64,000 nucleotides of DNA from an uncultured Clostridia bacterium (GTDB lineage: Bacteria; Bacillota; Clostridia; Christensenellales; Borkfalkiaceae). Below are positions 52,239 through 61,451 of the stretch, piece by piece. Within the stretch, counting starts at the first letter, position 1; each line of letters begins with the position of its first letter. The DNA is taken from positions 41,705 to 105,704 of the forward strand of contig CANRCK010000014.1 of NCBI GenBank assembly GCA_947629095.1, written 5' to 3'. The notes under the pieces were generated by a model. It did not search any database and was not told the DNA's origin. It worked only from the letters and a program-made list of their open reading frames with translations. The position numbers were made by a program, and so were the translations under genes.

Positions 52239-52260
52239 GGGCGCCACACGAATGGCGCCC
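52239..52260 (-). terminator. Terminator after the Cys-rich gene
   Basis: 7-bp stem GGGCGCC/GGCGCCC with an 8-nt loop; on minus it is followed by TTTGTAT. Confidence 0.7.
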
Positions 52261-52275
52261 TCCTCTTTTAAAAAA

Positions 52276-52650
52276 TCAACCGTTGCAACCACAGTTATTG
52301 TTGCAACCGCAGCCGCTGTTGCAGCCGCCGTTGGATCCATAAAAATTACAACCGCAGGAAGCAGCTATAAAACCGTATGAACCATTGTTGAAGGCGTTGG
52401 CTGATGCTGCGCCGTTTCCGCAGGAATTGCAGCCGCAGGAATTGCAATTATTATTGCAACCGCAAGCGCTGTTTAAAGCATATTGTGCGGCATAATAGGC
52501 GTCATAGCAACCGCAGCCGTTATTGCCGCCGCGGGTTCCGCCGTTGCAACCGCAACCGCGATTGCAGCTATTGCATCCGCAACCATTGTTGGAGCGGCCG
52601 AAGAGCAGGTTTAAAAGCCCGGGACAGCCGCCGTTACAGTTATTACACAT
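52276..52650 (-). CDS. Cys/Gly/Asn-rich small protein
   Basis: 124 aa from the ATG at 52650 with AGGA upstream; the track's first 33 residues run through the rubrerythrin terminator. By my count 23 Cys, mostly in CGCN or CNSCGCN repeats, flank a middle segment YDAAYAAQYALNS-like that could be helical. No signal peptide. No family recognised. It could be a metal-binding, redox or cross-linked structural (coat-like) protein. Directly downstream of rubrerythrin but separated by a terminator. Confidence 0.7.
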   Translation of the reverse strand: MCNNCNGGCPGLLNLLFGRSNNGCGCNSCNRGCGCNGGTRGGNNGCGCYDAYYAAQYALNSACGCNNNCNSCGCNSCGNGAASANAFNNGSYGFIAASCGCNFYGSNGGCNSGCGCNNNCGCNG

Positions 52651-52716
52651 TTGCACATCTGTCCTTTTATCGTGAGTTAAGCAAAGGTTTTCCCCCTTGC
52701 CTATACTCCATAATAT

Positions 52717-52745
52717 GAAAAACGGAGCCGAAAAGTTCGGCTCCG
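52717..52745 (-). terminator. Terminator of the rubrerythrin gene
   Basis: 10-bp stem CGGAGCCGAA/TTCGGCTCCG with a 3-nt loop; on minus it is followed by five T. Confidence 0.88.
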
Positions 52746-52769
52746 CCATATTGCTGAAACACTATAAAA

Positions 52770-53303
52770 TTATTTACCGAAATATCTCTTTAAAAGACCG
52801 GCAAAACCTGCGCCATGACGCGCCTCGTCCTTTGCCATTTCGTGAACGGTATCATGAATTGCGTCATAGCCGAGTTGCTTTGCTCGCTTGGCAATTGCAA
52901 GCTTGCCTTCGCAAGCGCCGGCTTCGGCAGCCGCGCGGAGTTCAAGATTCTTCTTTGTGGAAGGGGTTACAACCTCGCCCAAAAGCTCCGCAAATTTAGC
53001 TGCATGTTCAGCCTCTTCATAAGCATAGCGCTTGAACGCCTCGGCAACTTCGGGATATCCTTCACGCTCCGCCGCCCTTGACATTGCAAGGTACATACCT
53101 ACTTCGGTGCACTCACCGTTGAAATGAGCGCGAAGCCCTTCCATTATTTCTTCGTCCTCAACAACGCCGTCGCCGATAACATGCTCGCAAGCATAAGCAG
53201 GCTTTTTATCCTCGGAAACAGGCTCAAACTTCTTTGCCTTGCAAACAGGGCAAACTTCTACGTCGTCTTCAACAATTTCGCCGCAAACAACACATCTTTT
53301 CAT
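52770..53303 (-). CDS. Rubrerythrin with N-terminal rubredoxin domain (reverse rubrerythrin)
   Basis: 177 aa. Protects anaerobes from hydrogen peroxide and oxygen. Unlike classic rubrerythrin the rubredoxin part is at the N-terminus: CVVCGE and CPVCKAKKF supply four iron ligands. The ferritin-like diiron domain (about 55-175) has [24 protein letters not shown] and KDEARHG. Strong GGAGAG site and promoter of its own. Its presence argues for a strict or near-strict anaerobe. Confidence 0.93.
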   Translation of the reverse strand: MKRCVVCGEIVEDDVEVCPVCKAKKFEPVSEDKKPAYACEHVIGDGVVEDEEIMEGLRAHFNGECTEVGMYLAMSRAAEREGYPEVAEAFKRYAYEEAEHAAKFAELLGEVVTPSTKKNLELRAAAEAGACEGKLAIAKRAKQLGYDAIHDTVHEMAKDEARHGAGFAGLLKRYFGK

Positions 53304-53344
53304 TGTGATTCACTCTCCTGATTTTTATTTTGATATTGATAAAT

Positions 53345-53373
53345 ATTATATCACACCAAATTCGGTTTATCAA
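53345..53373 (-). promoter_or_regulatory. Promoter of the rubrerythrin gene
   Basis: Minus strand TTGATA (53373-53368), 17-bp spacer, TATAAT (53350-53345). Confidence 0.78.
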
Positions 53374-53389
53374 CAGAAAATTTATATAA

Positions 53390-54043
53390 TTAGGTAAAGT
53401 TATTTAAAATAATTTTATATAACTCCACGTAGTCTTTGGCAAAAATTTTGCCGCCCGCACTTTTAAGCTCCTCCCCGGTTCTGAATCCCCAAAGAGCCGA
53501 AATACATTTAAGCCCCGCAGCCGCGGCGGTTTTGATGTCTGCCTCTCCGTCTCCTACAAAAACACATTCATCTTCGGAAACATTCAATTCTTTCAAAATT
53601 GCGCGTGTTGAGGCAGGATTGGGCTTTAAAGGATATTGTTCTGTCTGACCAAGTACTATGCAAAAGCCGAATTTTGCCAAAAATTTGGCATAAACACGGT
53701 CTGTAGCGCTCTGTGGCTTGTTTGTGAGCAATGCGAGCATTATTCCGTTATCCTTTAATTTTGTGAGCGTTTCTTCTTCGGAAGGATACAATTCGGACAG
53801 CTCGTTTGCGCAAGTTGCATAGCGAACCGAAAAATCTTTATATACTTTTTGCACCAGATCGGCTCTTTCCCCCACCGCTCTTTCAACCAACTTTTTTGCA
53901 CCGTCGCCTACATATTTTACAGTTGTTTGTACGCTAAGCTCCGGTAAGCCATACTCCCTTAAGCTGTCATTCAGTGTGGCGCAGATATCGCGCGCGGTGT
54001 TTACCAAAGTTCCGTCCAGGTCAAATATAATAGCTTTAATCAT
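53390..54043 (-). CDS. HAD-family phosphatase, phosphoglycolate phosphatase-like
   Basis: 217 aa from the ATG at 54043, one base after the argS stop (TGA-A-ATG); the track start is a TTG inside argS. HAD motifs FDLDGTLVN, LLTNKPQ, the Lys in KPNP and GDGEADIKTAAAAG. Subfamily close to Gph/PpaX; substrate cannot be fixed. Translationally coupled to argS. Confidence 0.9.
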   Translation of the reverse strand: MIKAIIFDLDGTLVNTARDICATLNDSLREYGLPELSVQTTVKYVGDGAKKLVERAVGERADLVQKVYKDFSVRYATCANELSELYPSEEETLTKLKDNGIMLALLTNKPQSATDRVYAKFLAKFGFCIVLGQTEQYPLKPNPASTRAILKELNVSEDECVFVGDGEADIKTAAAAGLKCISALWGFRTGEELKSAGGKIFAKDYVELYKIILNNFT

Positions 54044-54044
54044 T

Positions 54045-55733
54045 TCACATTTTTTCGGGAACGCCAATGCCGAGTAACGACAATGCGTTTTTAAGCGTAT
54101 ACAGCGTTGCCTTTGTAAGACTCAAGCGAAAATCTTTGGCGTCTCCCTCTGCCGTCAAAATTTTGCAGTCTATATAAAATTTATTGTACTTTTGTGCAAG
54201 GTCAACAGCATAGCGCGCAATATACGAAGGCTCGTATTTTTCCGCTGCGTCCCTTACCATCCCGGGGAATGCCGCAAGAGATTTAATCACCTCAGATTCC
54301 TGTGCATTGGGCGAGTAGCTCTGCGGAACGGCAAACTCGCCTTCACACTTTGAAAGCACCGAATTGGCACGCGCGCACGTGTACTGAACATAGACGCTCG
54401 TTTCACCTTCGAATGACAGCACTTTATCGTATGAAAAAACTATATCCTTTATTTTATTGTTGTACAACGCACCGAATATAACCGCACCTATTCCTACAAG
54501 TTGAGCCGTTTCCTTTTTATTCTCGAGATCGGGATTTTTTTCATTGATTATTGCATACGCCTTTTCAACGCACTTGTTTATAACGTCCTCAAGCCAAACA
54601 ACCTTGCCTTTTCTCGTGGACATTGCGCCGTCCTCAAGCGAAACCATACCATAGGCAACGTGGACAAGATCTTTTGCCCAATCTTTACCCATTAGTTCGA
54701 GTACTTTGAAAACCTGCTTGAAATGCAAATTTTGCTGATATGCGACAACGTAGAGACATTTATAAAAATCATACGTATTTTTGCGGTATACGGCTGCAGC
54801 CAAATCGCGCGTGGCGTAGAGCGAAGCGCCATCCGAGCGCAAAATAAGGCAGGGAGACATTCCGTAAGGTTCCAAATCCACAATTTGGGCGCCGTTGCTC
54901 TCTTTTAATAGATTCTTCTCTTTAAGCTCGTCGATAACGGGCTGCATCTTGTCCGTATAAAAACGTTCGCCGGCATAGCTGTCGAAAGTGATGTTGAGCT
55001 TTTTATAAATTTCCTTAACGTATTCAAGCGTAAGCTCCTTGAACCACTCAAATAGCTCGTTCGCCTCTTTATCGCCGCTCTCAATCAAGCGGAAATACTC
55101 GCGCGCCTCGTTCTCCATCTGCTCGTCAGCCTCGTTATTGAAACGAACGTAGAGATCGTTTATGGCGTGAATTCCGCCACTTTGCACCTCTTCTCTGTTT
55201 CCCCAACGCTTATATGCGGAAATCAGTTTGCCGAACTGGGTGCCGTAGTCGCCGAGGTGGTTTATTCCCACCACGTTATAGCCTAAAAATTTATATATTT
55301 TGTAGAGCGCTCCGCCAATAACGGTCGTTGACAAATGACCGATATGAAAGGGCTTGGCAATATTGACCGATGAATAGTCTATGCAAATAGTCTTGCCCGA
55401 GCCAATATCCGAGGAGCCGTAGCTTTCGCCCTCTGCCAAAATTCTGTTCAAAACGTTGTCGGCAAGCCCCGATTTGTTTACTTTGAAATTCAGATACCCG
55501 TTTACAGCCGACACCTCGCTTATAACGTCATCCGTAATAAAAGACGTTTTAAGCTCTTCCGCTATCATAACCGGACTCTTGCGCATAACCTTGGCAAATT
55601 TAAAACAAGGGAGCGCATAATCGCCCATTTCAGAATTGGGCGGAAGCGCTATGGCGGCGGCAATTTCTTCCGCGGATACACCTTCGATTGTTAATTTGTG
55701 TGCGATATATTGTTTGTAATCCATATTTGACAC
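54045..55733 (-). CDS. argS: Arginyl-tRNA synthetase
   Basis: 562 aa. Charges tRNA-Arg. N-terminal Arg-S domain (about 1-90), class I HIGH motif in KPFHIGHLSTT near 130, MSTRKG in the KMSKS place, and the C-terminal DALR anticodon-binding domain. Own promoter 15-40 bp upstream. Confidence 0.97.
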   Translation of the reverse strand: MSNMDYKQYIAHKLTIEGVSAEEIAAAIALPPNSEMGDYALPCFKFAKVMRKSPVMIAEELKTSFITDDVISEVSAVNGYLNFKVNKSGLADNVLNRILAEGESYGSSDIGSGKTICIDYSSVNIAKPFHIGHLSTTVIGGALYKIYKFLGYNVVGINHLGDYGTQFGKLISAYKRWGNREEVQSGGIHAINDLYVRFNNEADEQMENEAREYFRLIESGDKEANELFEWFKELTLEYVKEIYKKLNITFDSYAGERFYTDKMQPVIDELKEKNLLKESNGAQIVDLEPYGMSPCLILRSDGASLYATRDLAAAVYRKNTYDFYKCLYVVAYQQNLHFKQVFKVLELMGKDWAKDLVHVAYGMVSLEDGAMSTRKGKVVWLEDVINKCVEKAYAIINEKNPDLENKKETAQLVGIGAVIFGALYNNKIKDIVFSYDKVLSFEGETSVYVQYTCARANSVLSKCEGEFAVPQSYSPNAQESEVIKSLAAFPGMVRDAAEKYEPSYIARYAVDLAQKYNKFYIDCKILTAEGDAKDFRLSLTKATLYTLKNALSLLGIGVPEKM

Positions 55734-55746
55734 CTGTTTTGATAAT

Positions 55747-55775
55747 ATTTTAGCACAACCTTAAATTTTTGGCAA
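55747..55775 (-). promoter_or_regulatory. Promoter of argS
   Basis: Minus strand TTGCCA (55775-55770), 17-bp spacer, TAAAAT (55752-55747). Divergent from the ychF promoter. Confidence 0.65.
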
Positions 55776-55794
55776 TCAACAGCCGCTATTCCTT

Positions 55795-55823
55795 TTGATT
55801 TTTAGCGGAATTTATATTATAAT
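55795..55823 (+). promoter_or_regulatory. Promoter of ychF
   Basis: TTGATT, 17-bp spacer, TATAAT; AAGGA lies about 10 nt before the ATG. Confidence 0.75.
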
Positions 55824-55855
55824 TTGATAAATAAGATTTTTAAGGATAAATAATT

Positions 55856-56956
55856 ATGAAATTAGGAGTTGTAGGATTGCCAAACGTAGGCAAATCCACC
55901 CTGTTCAATGCAATAACCCATGCCGGTGCCGAAGCCGCCAACTACCCCTTTTGCACAATTGAACCAAACGTAGGCGTTGTTGCCGTTCCGGACGAACGAT
56001 TAGACCTGCTTTCAAAGCTCTATAACAGCCAAAAAGTCACACCCGCCATCGTTGAGTTTGTTGATATTGCGGGGCTTGTAAAGGGCGCGTCTCAAGGCGA
56101 AGGGCTAGGGAACAAGTTTCTTTCGCATGTCCGTGAGTGCGACGCCATCGTACACGTCGTTCGTTGCTTTGAGGATGCCAATATTACCCACGTAAGCAAC
56201 AAAATAGACCCTGTAGAAGACATTAAAACCATAACGTTGGAGCTTATTTTAGCCGATATAGAGGCTGTAAACAAGCGGCAGGACAGAATACGCAATGTTG
56301 CCCGCGGAGGCTCCAACAAAGAAGCTGCGCTCGAATATGCGTTTTTGGAGAGGCTTGAAAAGTTTTTAAGCGAGGAAAAGCCCGCGAGATTATTTGAATG
56401 CTCCGATGAAGAAAAACCGCTTTTGGATAACCTCTTCCTGCTCACCGCAAAACCTGTGATTTATGCGGCAAATATTTCGGAATTTGATATGGGAAAGCCC
56501 GAGGACGATATTCCGTTTGTTGTTCAGGTAAAAAAATATGCCGCCGCAGAGGGCAGCGAAGTTTTGGTTATCTGCGCTAAAACCGAGGAAGAGCTTTCAC
56601 AAATGGAACCGGAAGACGCGCAGATGTTTTTAACCGAACTCGGGCTTGAAGAGAGCGGTTTGAACAGATTGATTAAAAAGAGCTACTCGCTCTTGGGATT
56701 GATTTCCTTCCTTACGGCGGGCGAAAAAGAAACGAGGGCATGGACGATAGTCAAAGGCACCAAGGCGCCGCAGGCGGCAGGAAAAATTCACACCGACTTT
56801 GAAAAGGGATTTATACGCGCGGAAATTTGCGACTATAAAACGCTTTTGGAGTACGGCGGACTTGTGGGCGCGCGCGAAAAAGGCAAAGTGCGTTCCGAGG
56901 GAAAAGATTACGTCATAAAAGACGGTGATGTTGTACTCTTCCGCTTTAATGTGTAA
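55856..56956 (+). CDS. ychF: Redox-regulated ATPase YchF (Obg-like)
   Basis: 366 aa. P-loop GLPNVGKST at 7-15, switch region DIAGLVKGASQGEGLGNKFL, NISE in the base-specificity position (as expected for ATP rather than GTP use), coiled-coil middle and C-terminal TGS-like domain. Binds ribosomes and responds to stress in other bacteria. Confidence 0.97.
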   Translation: MKLGVVGLPNVGKSTLFNAITHAGAEAANYPFCTIEPNVGVVAVPDERLDLLSKLYNSQKVTPAIVEFVDIAGLVKGASQGEGLGNKFLSHVRECDAIVHVVRCFEDANITHVSNKIDPVEDIKTITLELILADIEAVNKRQDRIRNVARGGSNKEAALEYAFLERLEKFLSEEKPARLFECSDEEKPLLDNLFLLTAKPVIYAANISEFDMGKPEDDIPFVVQVKKYAAAEGSEVLVICAKTEEELSQMEPEDAQMFLTELGLEESGLNRLIKKSYSLLGLISFLTAGEKETRAWTIVKGTKAPQAAGKIHTDFEKGFIRAEICDYKTLLEYGGLVGAREKGKVRSEGKDYVIKDGDVVLFRFNV

Positions 56957-56963
56957 ATTAAAG

Positions 56964-56993
56964 CTCCCGACACTCCGGTCGGGAGTGTTTTTT
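56964..56993 (+). terminator. Terminator after ychF
   Basis: 8-bp stem CTCCCGAC/GTCGGGAG, 6-nt loop, then TGTTTTTT. Confidence 0.9.
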
Positions 56994-57078
56994 GTATAAA
57001 TTCCAAATATTTGCGATAAATTCCGTTTTTAAGGGCTTGCATTTTTGTCAACGCAAATTAGAATTTATGGTAGGAGAC

Positions 57079-57110
57079 GCAAAGCCCCGCGGCTGATTGC
57101 CGCGGGGCTT
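57079..57110 (-). terminator. Terminator after gap
   Basis: 12-bp stem AAGCCCCGCGGC/GCCGCGGGGCTT with a 5-nt loop; on minus followed by TTTGCG, on plus by a TATA-rich stretch. Confidence 0.75.
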
Positions 57111-57127
57111 TATATATATTTTAACAA

Positions 57128-58144
57128 TTATTTGAGTTCTGCGAAGTATTTGATAGTTCTTACCATCTGCGATGTGTAGGAATTTTCGTTGTCGTACCAC
57201 GAAACAACCTTTACAAGGGTTGTGCCGTCGCCGAGGGGCATGCACTTAGTCTGTGTTGCGTCGAACAACGAGCCATAGGTCATACCGATAACATCGCTCG
57301 ATACAATCTCTTCTTCGGTGTAGCCATAGGACTGGGATGCCGCAGCCTTCATGCCTGCGTTTACAGCCTGAGCGTCAACTTCGCCTTCGCAAACGGCAAT
57401 GAGCTGTGTAAGCGAACCGGTGGGAACGGGAACGCGCTGTGCGCAACCGTCAAGAACGCCGTTGAGTTCGGGGATAACAAGACCGATTGCCTTTGCAGCG
57501 CCCGTTGAATTGGGAACGATATTTATGGCGGCAGCTCTTGCTCTTCTCAAATCGCCCTTTCTGTGAGGTCCGTCAAGAACCATCTGGTCGCCCGTGTATG
57601 CATGAATCGTGGTCATATAGCCCTTTCTGATCTTGCAAAGCTTGTTGAGCGTATCTGCCATAGGAGCAAGGCAGTTTGTGGTGCAGCTTGCCGCAGATAT
57701 AACCGTATCGGTAGCTTTAAGCGTCTTTTCATTTACGCCATATACAACGGTAGGCAGGTCATTGCCTGCAGGTGCGGAGATAACAACTTTTTTTGCGCCT
57801 GCTTTGATGTGGGCAGAAGACTTTTCTTTGGAGCAGTAGAAACCGGTGCACTCCAAAACGACGTCAACGTCGAGTTCCTTCCAAGGGAGATTTACAGCGT
57901 CCTTCTCTGCATAAATTTTAATTGTCTGGCCGTTGACGGTAATGCTGTCCTCACCTGCAATTACGGAATCGGCATATTTATATCTGCCTTGAGCCGAGTC
58001 ATACTTCAAAAGGTGCGCAAGCATCTTGGGGCTTGTAAGGTCGTTAATGGCTACGATTTCATAACCCTCTGCATCAAACATCTGTCTGAACGCGAGACGA
58101 CCGATACGACCGAATCCGTTGATTGCAACTTTTACGTTTGCCAT
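57128..58144 (-). CDS. gap: Glyceraldehyde-3-phosphate dehydrogenase
   Basis: 338 aa. Glycolytic oxidation of glyceraldehyde-3-phosphate, the product that DeoC and aldolase deliver. NAD-binding [11 protein letters not shown], catalytic Cys in [12 protein letters not shown], and [13 protein letters not shown] near the end. Divergent from fba, with its own strong promoter. Confidence 0.97.
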   Translation of the reverse strand: MANVKVAINGFGRIGRLAFRQMFDAEGYEIVAINDLTSPKMLAHLLKYDSAQGRYKYADSVIAGEDSITVNGQTIKIYAEKDAVNLPWKELDVDVVLECTGFYCSKEKSSAHIKAGAKKVVISAPAGNDLPTVVYGVNEKTLKATDTVISAASCTTNCLAPMADTLNKLCKIRKGYMTTIHAYTGDQMVLDGPHRKGDLRRARAAAINIVPNSTGAAKAIGLVIPELNGVLDGCAQRVPVPTGSLTQLIAVCEGEVDAQAVNAGMKAAASQSYGYTEEEIVSSDVIGMTYGSLFDATQTKCMPLGDGTTLVKVVSWYDNENSYTSQMVRTIKYFAELK

Positions 58145-58186
58145 AGAAAAATTCCTCCGAAAACATTAATAATTCATTTGCTATAG

Positions 58187-58215
58187 ATTATAGCAAAATA
58201 TTTTATTTAAGTCAA
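58187..58215 (-). promoter_or_regulatory. Promoter of gap
   Basis: Minus strand TTGACT (58215-58210), 17-bp spacer, TATAAT (58192-58187). Confidence 0.82.
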
Positions 58216-58336
58216 CAAAATTTCAATATTTTGTGCAGTTATGTTATAACTGCCCCAATATCAACTATTTATACACCATAATCAAAGGGTTGAAACTGCT
58301 TTTTACAACATTTATGGAATATTTTTTAAAATTAGC

Positions 58337-58365
58337 TTGAAAAATTTCGGAATATCAATTATACT
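58337..58365 (+). promoter_or_regulatory. Promoter of fba
   Basis: TTGAAA, 17-bp spacer, TATACT; GGAGG lies before the ATG at 58417. The divergent gap-fba spacer (58145-58416) holds the two promoters and no gene. Confidence 0.75.
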
Positions 58366-58416
58366 TATTTATGGTAATGATTTACCTATAAATATAATTA
58401 TGATTTGGAGGTTATT

Positions 58417-59283
58417 ATGGGTTTGGTTTCGGCAAAAGAAATGCTGGAAAAGGCAAGAGACGGCAAATATGCCGTAGGTCAGTTTAATATAAACAATCTT
58501 GAATGGACAAAGTCTATTCTTCAAACTGCGGAGGAATTGCATTCCCCCGTTATACTGGGCGTTTCCGAGGGCGCAGGCAAATATATGACCGGCTTTAAGA
58601 CCGTTGCGGCTATGGTTAAGGCAATGATAGAGTGCCTCAACATAACCGTTCCCGTGGCTCTTCATTTGGACCACGGAACGTACGACGGCTGCTATAAGTG
58701 CATTGACGCAGGATTCTCCTCCATAATGTTTGACGGTTCGCACTTCCCCATTGAGGAAAACGTTGCAAAAACTAAAGAACTCGTTGCAGTGTGCAACCAT
58801 TTGGGACTTAGCCTCGAAGCCGAGGTCGGCGCTATCGGCGGCGAAGAAGACGGCGTAATCGGGCGCGGTGAATGCGCTGACCCCGATGAGTGCAAAAAGA
58901 TTGCCGATTTAGGCGTTACGATGCTTGCAGCCGGTATAGGCAACATTCACGGCAAATATCCCGCCGATTGGCCCGGGCTGAGCTTTGAAACGCTTGCGGC
59001 TGTAAAAGAAAAAGTCGGCGATATGCCTCTCGTTCTTCACGGCGGCACAGGTATCCCCACGGATATGATAAAGAAAGCAATCTCTCTCGGCGTTGCAAAA
59101 ATCAACGTAAATACAGAGTGCCAGCTTGCATTCCAGGCAGCCACGAGAAAATACGTTGAAGAGGGCAAAGACCTTGTAGGCAAAGGGTTCGACCCCAGAA
59201 AATTACTTGCGCCCGGCACTCAGGCAATTAAGGACACTGTAAAAGAGAAGATGGAAATCTTCGGTTCAATCGGAAAAGCTTAA
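58417..59283 (+). CDS. fba: Class II fructose-bisphosphate aldolase
   Basis: 288 aa from the ATG at 58417 with TTGGAGG upstream; the track's start is a TTG inside that site. Zinc-dependent aldol cleavage of fructose-1,6-bisphosphate. Zinc/active-site motifs HLDHGTYDGC, EAEVGAIGG, GNIHGKYP and HGGTGIP are intact. Short loop type typical of Firmicutes. Confidence 0.96.
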   Translation: MGLVSAKEMLEKARDGKYAVGQFNINNLEWTKSILQTAEELHSPVILGVSEGAGKYMTGFKTVAAMVKAMIECLNITVPVALHLDHGTYDGCYKCIDAGFSSIMFDGSHFPIEENVAKTKELVAVCNHLGLSLEAEVGAIGGEEDGVIGRGECADPDECKKIADLGVTMLAAGIGNIHGKYPADWPGLSFETLAAVKEKVGDMPLVLHGGTGIPTDMIKKAISLGVAKINVNTECQLAFQAATRKYVEEGKDLVGKGFDPRKLLAPGTQAIKDTVKEKMEIFGSIGKA

Positions 59284-59296
59284 TCAAAACACATCT

Positions 59297-59328
59297 TCCC
59301 CCACCGTCTGCGGCGGGGGAATATTTTT
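59297..59328 (+). terminator. Terminator after fba
   Basis: Stem TCCCCCACCG/CGGCGGGGGA with one mismatch and a TCTG loop, then ATATTTTT. Confidence 0.8.
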
Positions 59329-59353
59329 ATAAGCTTTGCGCATAATAACCTTT

Positions 59354-59773
59354 ATGAAACGCAAAATTCTATTTTCCGCCGCACTGCTCTTCCTATCCCT
59401 CTCAATTCTTTTGTTGCCCGCATGCGAGGCGCGTGCCGAAGGGTCTATAAAAGAAATAACAAAGCCTTATATAGCTCAGTATGAATGCGTTGAGGCAAAG
59501 CTGGGCGATAAAAATTTATTGGAACAATACGACTTTATAAGAATTATTCTTGTTGATAACGAAAAAATGCAAATCGTTTTTAAGCCTAAAGACAACGATA
59601 AGCAGATTATAGACGGCGCCTACGATCTCGATTTTAAAACCAGAGAATTGGTTGGAGAAATAGGCATATTGGGATACAAGTTCAAAGAAAAAACAACGGT
59701 TCAAAAGGGAGAATTTGTTATCTCCAAAACAATTTTGGCAAAACAACTTTATATGAAGTTTAAAGTTATATAA
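59354..59773 (+). CDS. Small lipoprotein, unknown
   Basis: 139 aa from the ATG at 59354; the track's start is an upstream TTG. Signal peptide with lipobox LPAC (Cys24). The mature part is a small beta-rich domain, with the lipocalin-like pattern of strands IRIILVDNEKMQIVFKP. No family recognised and no good ribosome binding site seen. Confidence 0.68.
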   Translation: MKRKILFSAALLFLSLSILLLPACEARAEGSIKEITKPYIAQYECVEAKLGDKNLLEQYDFIRIILVDNEKMQIVFKPKDNDKQIIDGAYDLDFKTRELVGEIGILGYKFKEKTTVQKGEFVISKTILAKQLYMKFKVI

Positions 59774-59802
59774 AAAAGAGAGGTTTAAAGCCTCTCTTTT
59801 TT
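59772..59802. terminator. Bidirectional terminator between convergent genes
   Basis: 12-bp stem AAAAAAGAGAGG/CCTCTCTTTTTT with a 7-nt loop. Confidence 0.9.
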
Positions 59803-59803
59803 C

Positions 59804-60376
59804 CTATGCATCGCCTTGCGGCGGCGTTTTGTTTTTATCATACCTTTTTTCGATTGCCCGTGCAATAAAGTGTCCCGCAACCCCGCACGCCGCTCCTATC
59901 AACCCCCCCCCGAGAACATCCGAAGGATAGTGTAAACATAAATAAATTCTTGAAACGGCAACGAGCAGGGCAACCGCAATAGCTATAAGCCCCTTCCACT
60001 TATATCTGAACGTCACAACGACGGCAGCAGCCATACAAGCGGCGGCATGTCCCGAGGGGAATGAAGAATCGGATGGCTTACGAACGCCTGCGGTCTTATA
60101 GAAATCGACTATTTCCCCCCACTCTATCCACGGCCGTGCACGGTTAACACTGTATTTTAATATAATATTGACGATTAAAAAATCCAAAACAAGTGCAATT
60201 CCTACGGCAATTCCTGCGCGGCGGGTTTTCTTGAATATCAAAAGCACCGCTGCAAGCACTATTGCCGCAGCTCCGAATTCACCGAGCCACGTGACTCCCG
60301 CCATTATAAAATTTAGCCACGTTTGACTGTGAAACGTGGCATGGACCCATTTTAAAATACTTAAATCCATAATCAA
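59804..60376 (-). CDS. PAP2-family phosphatase (undecaprenyl-pyrophosphate phosphatase-like)
   Basis: 190 aa, five to six helices. Three-part PAP2 signature: KYSVNRARPW, FPSGHAAACM and SRIYLCLHYPSDVLGG. Could recycle undecaprenyl pyrophosphate (BcrC-like) or act on lipid phosphates. The start overlaps the upstream 109-aa gene by 4 bp. Confidence 0.93.
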   Translation of the reverse strand: MIMDLSILKWVHATFHSQTWLNFIMAGVTWLGEFGAAAIVLAAVLLIFKKTRRAGIAVGIALVLDFLIVNIILKYSVNRARPWIEWGEIVDFYKTAGVRKPSDSSFPSGHAAACMAAAVVVTFRYKWKGLIAIAVALLVAVSRIYLCLHYPSDVLGGGLIGAACGVAGHFIARAIEKRYDKNKTPPQGDA

Positions 60377-60702
60377 TCCGGCTTATAGTTGCCGGTAATC
60401 TCCTCTATTCCTTCGTCAACAGGTGCAACCGCGCCACTTGTAAGCACATCGTAAATTGTCAATTGCCCGTCCGGTCCGGACGCGGACACGACGTGCTTCA
60501 TCTCTTCGTCGTACCCGGAAAAGTCATAGTCCATTTTGGCAAGATTCGGGTCGTTGTACATATCGGCAAGCCTGGCATTTAGCGCATTATGCTTTCTAAT
60601 TCGATATAGTCCAACCAACAATCCAATCAAAAACAACAGAGCATACAGCCCGCACGTCACCATTACGACAATAAATTGAACGTTGTTCATAGCATTGTTC
60701 AT
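60373..60702 (-). CDS. Small single-pass membrane protein, unknown
   Basis: 109 aa. One helix (about 8-32) and a soluble, acidic C-terminal region (YDFSGYDEEMKHVV). No family recognised. Coupled to the PAP2 gene by an ATGA overlap, so it may be a partner of that phosphatase. Confidence 0.65.
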   Translation of the reverse strand: MNNAMNNVQFIVVMVTCGLYALLFLIGLLVGLYRIRKHNALNARLADMYNDPNLAKMDYDFSGYDEEMKHVVSASGPDGQLTIYDVLTSGAVAPVDEGIEEITGNYKPD

Positions 60703-60745
60703 AAATATATTTTACAGCTACATTAAAATTATGTCAAGATTTAAA

Positions 60746-60774
60746 TTGCAATATTCATCAAAAGGTATTATAAT
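60746..60774 (+). promoter_or_regulatory. Promoter of the TetR-family gene
   Basis: TTGCAA, 17-bp spacer, TATAAT, about 37 nt before the ATG; no clear ribosome binding site in the leader. Confidence 0.65.
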
Positions 60775-60811
60775 TAATTTGAAATCAATTATCGGTATTT
60801 AAAATACGCAT

Positions 60812-61387
60812 ATGGATAAAAGAATAATAAAAACACGCACAAGTATAAAAAAGGCTTTTATAGAGCTTGTTGAAGAAAAGTCTATAAACAAAATAAGCGT
60901 TTCGGACCTTGCCGCCAAAGCGCTGGTTAACCGCTCGACCTTCTACCTGCACTACGCCGACGTGGCGTCGGTAGCCGAGGACATCGACAGAGAAATCGAA
61001 AAGAGTATTTCCGAATGCTTTGAAGGATTCAGCATATTGGATATCTACGCCTCCACATACTTGTTTTTTAAAAAGCTTACAGCTCGTCTTGACGAAAACG
61101 AGGCAATGAAAAGGTACATAATTTTTTCAACAAATTGCGTGCACGTAATATCCAACATAAAGCTCGTTCTTGTTGAAAAGACTACCGGTTCCCTTTTGAG
61201 AAAATTCCCGCAAATCGACGCGCAAAAGCTCACCTATCCCCTGACGTACGCCGCAGGCGGCATTATGGACTGCTATGTCAATTGGGTCAAGTCGGGCGAG
61301 GGCACTATACCTATTGAGGTAATGAAAGACGTAAGCGCCATAACCGAGTATATAATATCATATTTAACAAATAATCTGACATCGTAA
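60812..61387 (+). CDS. TetR/AcrR-family transcriptional regulator
   Basis: 191 aa. N-terminal helix-turn-helix (KKAFIELVEEKSINKISVSDLAAKALVNRSTFYLHY), C-terminal ligand-binding helical domain of the DhaS-like type. Target unknown; the nearest neighbours are the PAP2 pair (divergent) and murG (downstream). Confidence 0.93.
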   Translation: MDKRIIKTRTSIKKAFIELVEEKSINKISVSDLAAKALVNRSTFYLHYADVASVAEDIDREIEKSISECFEGFSILDIYASTYLFFKKLTARLDENEAMKRYIIFSTNCVHVISNIKLVLVEKTTGSLLRKFPQIDAQKLTYPLTYAAGGIMDCYVNWVKSGEGTIPIEVMKDVSAITEYIISYLTNNLTS

Positions 61388-61412
61388 AAGGCGGGGCACC
61401 GCCTTTTATTTT
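61386..61412 (+). terminator. Terminator after the TetR gene
   Basis: 9-bp stem AAAAGGCGG/CCGCCTTTT with a GGCA loop, then ATTTTT. Confidence 0.85.
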
Positions 61413-61451
61413 TCATAAAAATCAGCAATAATAAATATAATTTTTATTGCT

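Noticed and set aside
52276-52650. Repeated GC-rich units resembling a CRISPR-like array
   Set aside because: The repetition comes from CGCN/CNSC codons in a Cys-rich protein gene; units are short and irregular with no spacers.
55734-55855. T-box leader before argS
   Set aside because: The argS leader is only a few tens of nt and contains no T-box-like sequence or terminator.
57563-58186. 207-aa plus-strand ORF
   Set aside because: Antisense to gap; GAPDH is unmistakable in this region.
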